Assembly: GCA_020848455.1 (NCBI GenBank)
Contig: JADLAB010000271.1
Location: 1-35,416 of the forward strand
DNA length: 35,416 nt
From: Polyangiaceae bacterium
GTDB lineage: Bacteria > Myxococcota_A > Polyangia > Polyangiales > Polyangiaceae
Reading direction: 5' to 3'
Part shown: positions 33,764-35,416 of the stretch, in pieces
Numbering within the stretch: the first letter of the stretch is position 1
Layout of the letters: each line of letters opens with the position of its first letter
Notes under the pieces: model-generated
What the model was told of the DNA's origin: nothing
Database searches by the model: none
Seen by the model: the letters and a program-made list of their open reading frames with translations, nothing else
Program-made: the position numbers and the translations under genes

Positions 33764-34540
33764 ATGCGTCTCGCCTTCGTGGTTCCCGCCGCCGCATTCG
33801 CCTGCGCGCTCGGTCTCGGGTGCGACAAGAACAGCCAGGACCCGAACGACCCGTCGACGATGCCCCCGGGCTCGTACCAGGGCGGGACCTACCCCGGCAG
33901 CTACCCGGCGGGGACCTACCCTGCCCCTGGCAGCTACCCCGGCGGCACGCCCGGTGGGTACCCCGCCCCCGGCGGCTACCCGGCCCCGGGCGGCTATCCC
34001 GCCCCCGGCGGCTACCCGGCTCCCGGTGGCTACCCCGCTCCGGGCGCGCCGCCCGCGACGGCGCCGGCGCCGTCGAGCCCGTTCCCGTTCCCGATCCCCG
34101 GCATGCCCGCGCCCGACGCCGGCTCCTCCGGCGGCAGCGCCCAGGCGTTGCCGGGTGGCGCGCTCATCGTGGTGCAGCCGCTCCTGCAGGGCATGGCGGC
34201 CCAGGAGGCCGCCGGCATGAGCCCGGAAGGCGGCGCGTTCGGAGCCAACTTCCAGCCGGGGCAGACGCTCGAGCAGCCCTTCCAGCTCCAGGCCGGCCGG
34301 TGCTACGCGGTCGTCGGCGCCGGGATGGGCGTGACGCAGCTCGACCTGCAGATCGTGATCCAGCAGGCCCCGCTGCCGCCGTACGTCGCGGCGCAGTCGC
34401 AGTCGCAGGGCGCGCAGGCCGTGCTCGGCGGCCGCGGCAACTGCTTCAAGAACCCCCTGCCGATCGGCGGCCCCGCCAAGGTCGTCATGAAGGCCGCGGC
34501 GGGCGCAGGCCTGGCGGCCGCTCAGATCTACGTCAAGTGA
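33764..34540 (+). CDS. Lipoprotein with GGYPAP repeats and a C-terminal paired-Cys domain
   Basis: 258 residues. GGGAGGAG before the ATG gives a strong start. The signal ends in the lipobox LGLGC (Cys20). Residues 35-95 are Pro/Gly/Tyr-rich, with five exact GGYPAP units at 64-93 forming an extended stalk, followed by a Pro/Ala/Ser linker. The last 126 residues form a domain that recurs in the next gene: LEQPFQLQAGRCYAVVGAG, VTQLDLQIVIQQAPLP, QAVLGGRGNCFKNPLPIG and KVVMKAAAGAGLAAAQIYVK. Its two cysteines (in GRCY and GNCF) are kept in both copies and may form a disulfide. The domain looks beta-rich, like a small jellyroll or immunoglobulin-type fold; I do not recognise it. Seven bases separate it from the second copy. 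Confidence 0.85.
   Translation: MRLAFVVPAAAFACALGLGCDKNSQDPNDPSTMPPGSYQGGTYPGSYPAGTYPAPGSYPGGTPGGYPAPGGYPAPGGYPAPGGYPAPGGYPAPGAPPATAPAPSSPFPFPIPGMPAPDAGSSGGSAQALPGGALIVVQPLLQGMAAQEAAGMSPEGGAFGANFQPGQTLEQPFQLQAGRCYAVVGAGMGVTQLDLQIVIQQAPLPPYVAAQSQSQGAQAVLGGRGNCFKNPLPIGGPAKVVMKAAAGAGLAAAQIYVK
33953..34042 (+). repeat. Five 18-bp in-frame repeats encoding GGYPAP
   Basis: Five consecutive 18-base units within the lipoprotein gene. Codons vary in third positions (GGC/GGT/GGG, CCC/CCG/CCT, TAC/TAT), so the peptide is kept more strictly than the DNA. Confidence 0.9.
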
Positions 34541-34547
34541 GGACACC

Positions 34548-35135
34548 ATGAAGCGTGCACAGAGCTTGGTTCTGGTTGGGGCGGCCTTGCTGGTCGTCGC
34601 CGCGGGCTGCAAGAAGGAAGAGCCGCCGGTGGTGCCGACTGCCGCGCCGCCTCCCACCTACACGGCGCCGCCGGCGACCACCCCGACGCCCGCGCCCGTT
34701 CCGACCCCCGACCCGAACGCGGCGGGCGGCATGGCCACACCGGTGCCTGCGACCGGCGCGACGATGGCCCAGCCCCTGCTCGACGCGCTCGTCGCCAAGG
34801 AGGTCGTCGGCATGACGCCGGACGGCAGTGCCTTCGCGGGCAACTTCCAGCAGGGCCAGATCCTGGAGCAGCCGTTCCAGATCCAGCCCGGCAAGTGCTA
34901 CACGGTCGTCGGCGTCGGCGTCGGCATCACCCAGCTCGACGTGCAGATCGTGCTGCAGCAGCCGCCGCTGCCGGCCGTGACCGCCGCCCAGTCGTCGACG
35001 AGCGGGCCGCAGGCCGTGCTCGGTGGCAAGGGCCAGTGCTTCAAGAACCCGTTCCCGATCGGCGCGCCCGGCAAGGTCGTCATGAAGGCGACGAGCGGCG
35101 CCGGTCTGGCGATGGCGCGGATCTACATCAAGTGA
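34548..35135 (+). CDS. Lipoprotein paralogue with the same C-terminal domain
   Basis: 195 residues. The ribosome binding site GAGGACACC precedes the ATG at 34548. The signal ends in the lipobox VAAGC (Cys21), followed by KKEEPP. A Pro/Thr/Ala linker (about 25-65) replaces the GGYPAP stalk of the upstream copy. The C-terminal domain matches it residue by residue over about 120 positions: AFAGNFQQGQILEQPFQIQP, GKCYTVVGVGVGITQLDVQI, QAVLGGKGQCFKNPFPIG and KVVMKATSGAGLAMARIYIK, again with the two conserved cysteines. The pair arose by tandem duplication and is surely one operon. Function unknown; surface or periplasmic ligand binding is one possibility. Confidence 0.85.
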   Translation: MKRAQSLVLVGAALLVVAAGCKKEEPPVVPTAAPPPTYTAPPATTPTPAPVPTPDPNAAGGMATPVPATGATMAQPLLDALVAKEVVGMTPDGSAFAGNFQQGQILEQPFQIQPGKCYTVVGVGVGITQLDVQIVLQQPPLPAVTAAQSSTSGPQAVLGGKGQCFKNPFPIGAPGKVVMKATSGAGLAMARIYIK

Positions 35136-35142
35136 CGCGTCG

Positions 35143-35163
35143 CGGGGCGCAGCACGCGCCCCG
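35143..35163. terminator. GC hairpin after the lipoprotein pair
   Basis: CGGGGCGC (35143-35150) pairs with GCGCCCCG (35156-35163) around the loop AGCAC. It starts seven bases after the stop of the second lipoprotein gene and lies between convergent genes, so it may end transcription from both. There is no T tract. Confidence 0.5.
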
Positions 35164-35211
35164 ATCGGCCGCCCGCGCCGCGCACGCCCTGGTGCCGCGG
35201 CGCGGCGCGCC

Positions 35212-35416
35212 TCAAGACCACTCGGGCGCGACCAGGCGACGGCCATCCGCGCTGCGCGCGACCGGGGGCTCACCGGCTCGGTCCGGCATCCGGTCCCAGA
35301 GCCGGCACGTCACGACGGCATGGCGCTGGTCGAGCGCCTCGCAGTAGTTCGTGTACGCGCAGCGGCGCACCTCCGCGCCGCGCCCGAGGCGCAGCTTGCG
35401 GAACCAGTCCGGATCC
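35212..35416 (-). CDS. C-terminal end of an unknown protein (partial)
   Basis: 67 codons run from the window edge to a TGA at 35214-35212 on the minus strand; the start lies beyond 35416. The visible residues begin DPDWFRKLRLGRGAEVRRC and contain three cysteines in C-A-Y-T-N-Y-C and VTCRLWDR, and then a hydrophilic tail ending LVAPEWS. The Cys pattern (CxxxxxC, then C about 16 residues on) could bind zinc or an iron-sulfur cluster, or reflect disulfides. The coherent composition and GC-rich third positions support a real gene. I cannot name the family. Confidence 0.65.
   Translation of the reverse strand, partial: DPDWFRKLRLGRGAEVRRCAYTNYCEALDQRHAVVTCRLWDRMPDRAGEPPVARSADGRRLVAPEWS

Overview
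The window is high-GC DNA with dense genes, and almost every gene uses G or C in third codon positions. The gene content suggests a Myxococcota bacterium (former Deltaproteobacteria), probably Polyangia-like. The clues are a giant TPR protein with a kinase-like domain, many small lipoproteins, a proline-rich membrane protein of a type common in that group, a VWA/DUF4159 cluster, and chromosomal parAB. This placement is inference from gene style; there is no rRNA here to confirm it. I found no tRNA, rRNA, CRISPR array, insertion sequence or phage gene. The window looks like core chromosome rather than an island.

Layout. 1-6325 (minus): the N-terminal part of a very basic Lys/Arg/Ala/Pro-rich protein (cut by the window edge), preceded by a 1783-residue TPR protein whose kinase-like domain lacks the catalytic residues. 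6569-9114 (plus): an FtsB/DivIC-type division protein, a stand-alone catalytic subunit of a B12-dependent acyl-CoA mutase, and a Cys-rich lipoprotein. 9191-12272 (plus): a strong promoter and structured leader, then rpsB, tsf and an overlapping polysaccharide deacetylase. 12283-14701: an orphan MlaF-type ATPase (minus), a 96-residue unknown (plus) and moaA (minus). 14836-18896 (plus): glnD and a TPR lipoprotein. 18922-20684 (minus): parA-parB with a GTGA overlap. 20852-21364 (plus): two small unknown ORFs. 21365-21678: a gene-free stretch with a promoter-like site and a very strong intrinsic terminator. 21679-23726 (plus): tig and clpP, without clpX. 23766-28546 (minus): an operon of lipoprotein, DUF4159 protein and VWA/GATase-like membrane protein, followed by holA. 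28720-31120 (plus): lipoprotein, small membrane protein, proline-rich membrane protein, apt. 31130-33512: a membrane protein (minus) and a lipase-like hydrolase (plus), divergent. 33764-35135 (plus): two tandem lipoproteins sharing a duplicated C-terminal domain. 35212-35416 (minus): the C-terminus of an unknown protein.

Together the genes cover translation (S2, EF-Ts), protein folding and turnover (trigger factor, ClpP), chromosome segregation and replication (ParAB, DNA polymerase III delta), division (FtsB-like), nitrogen signalling (GlnD), molybdenum cofactor (MoaA), purine salvage (Apt) and envelope functions. No clear defence, secretion or biosynthetic cluster is visible. The least explained parts are the pseudokinase-TPR protein, the promoter-hairpin-terminator cassette upstream of tig, the CACGGAG repeat block upstream of the Cys-rich lipoprotein, the paired YPAPG/disulfide lipoproteins, and two small ORFs with promoter boxes placed for leaderless transcripts.
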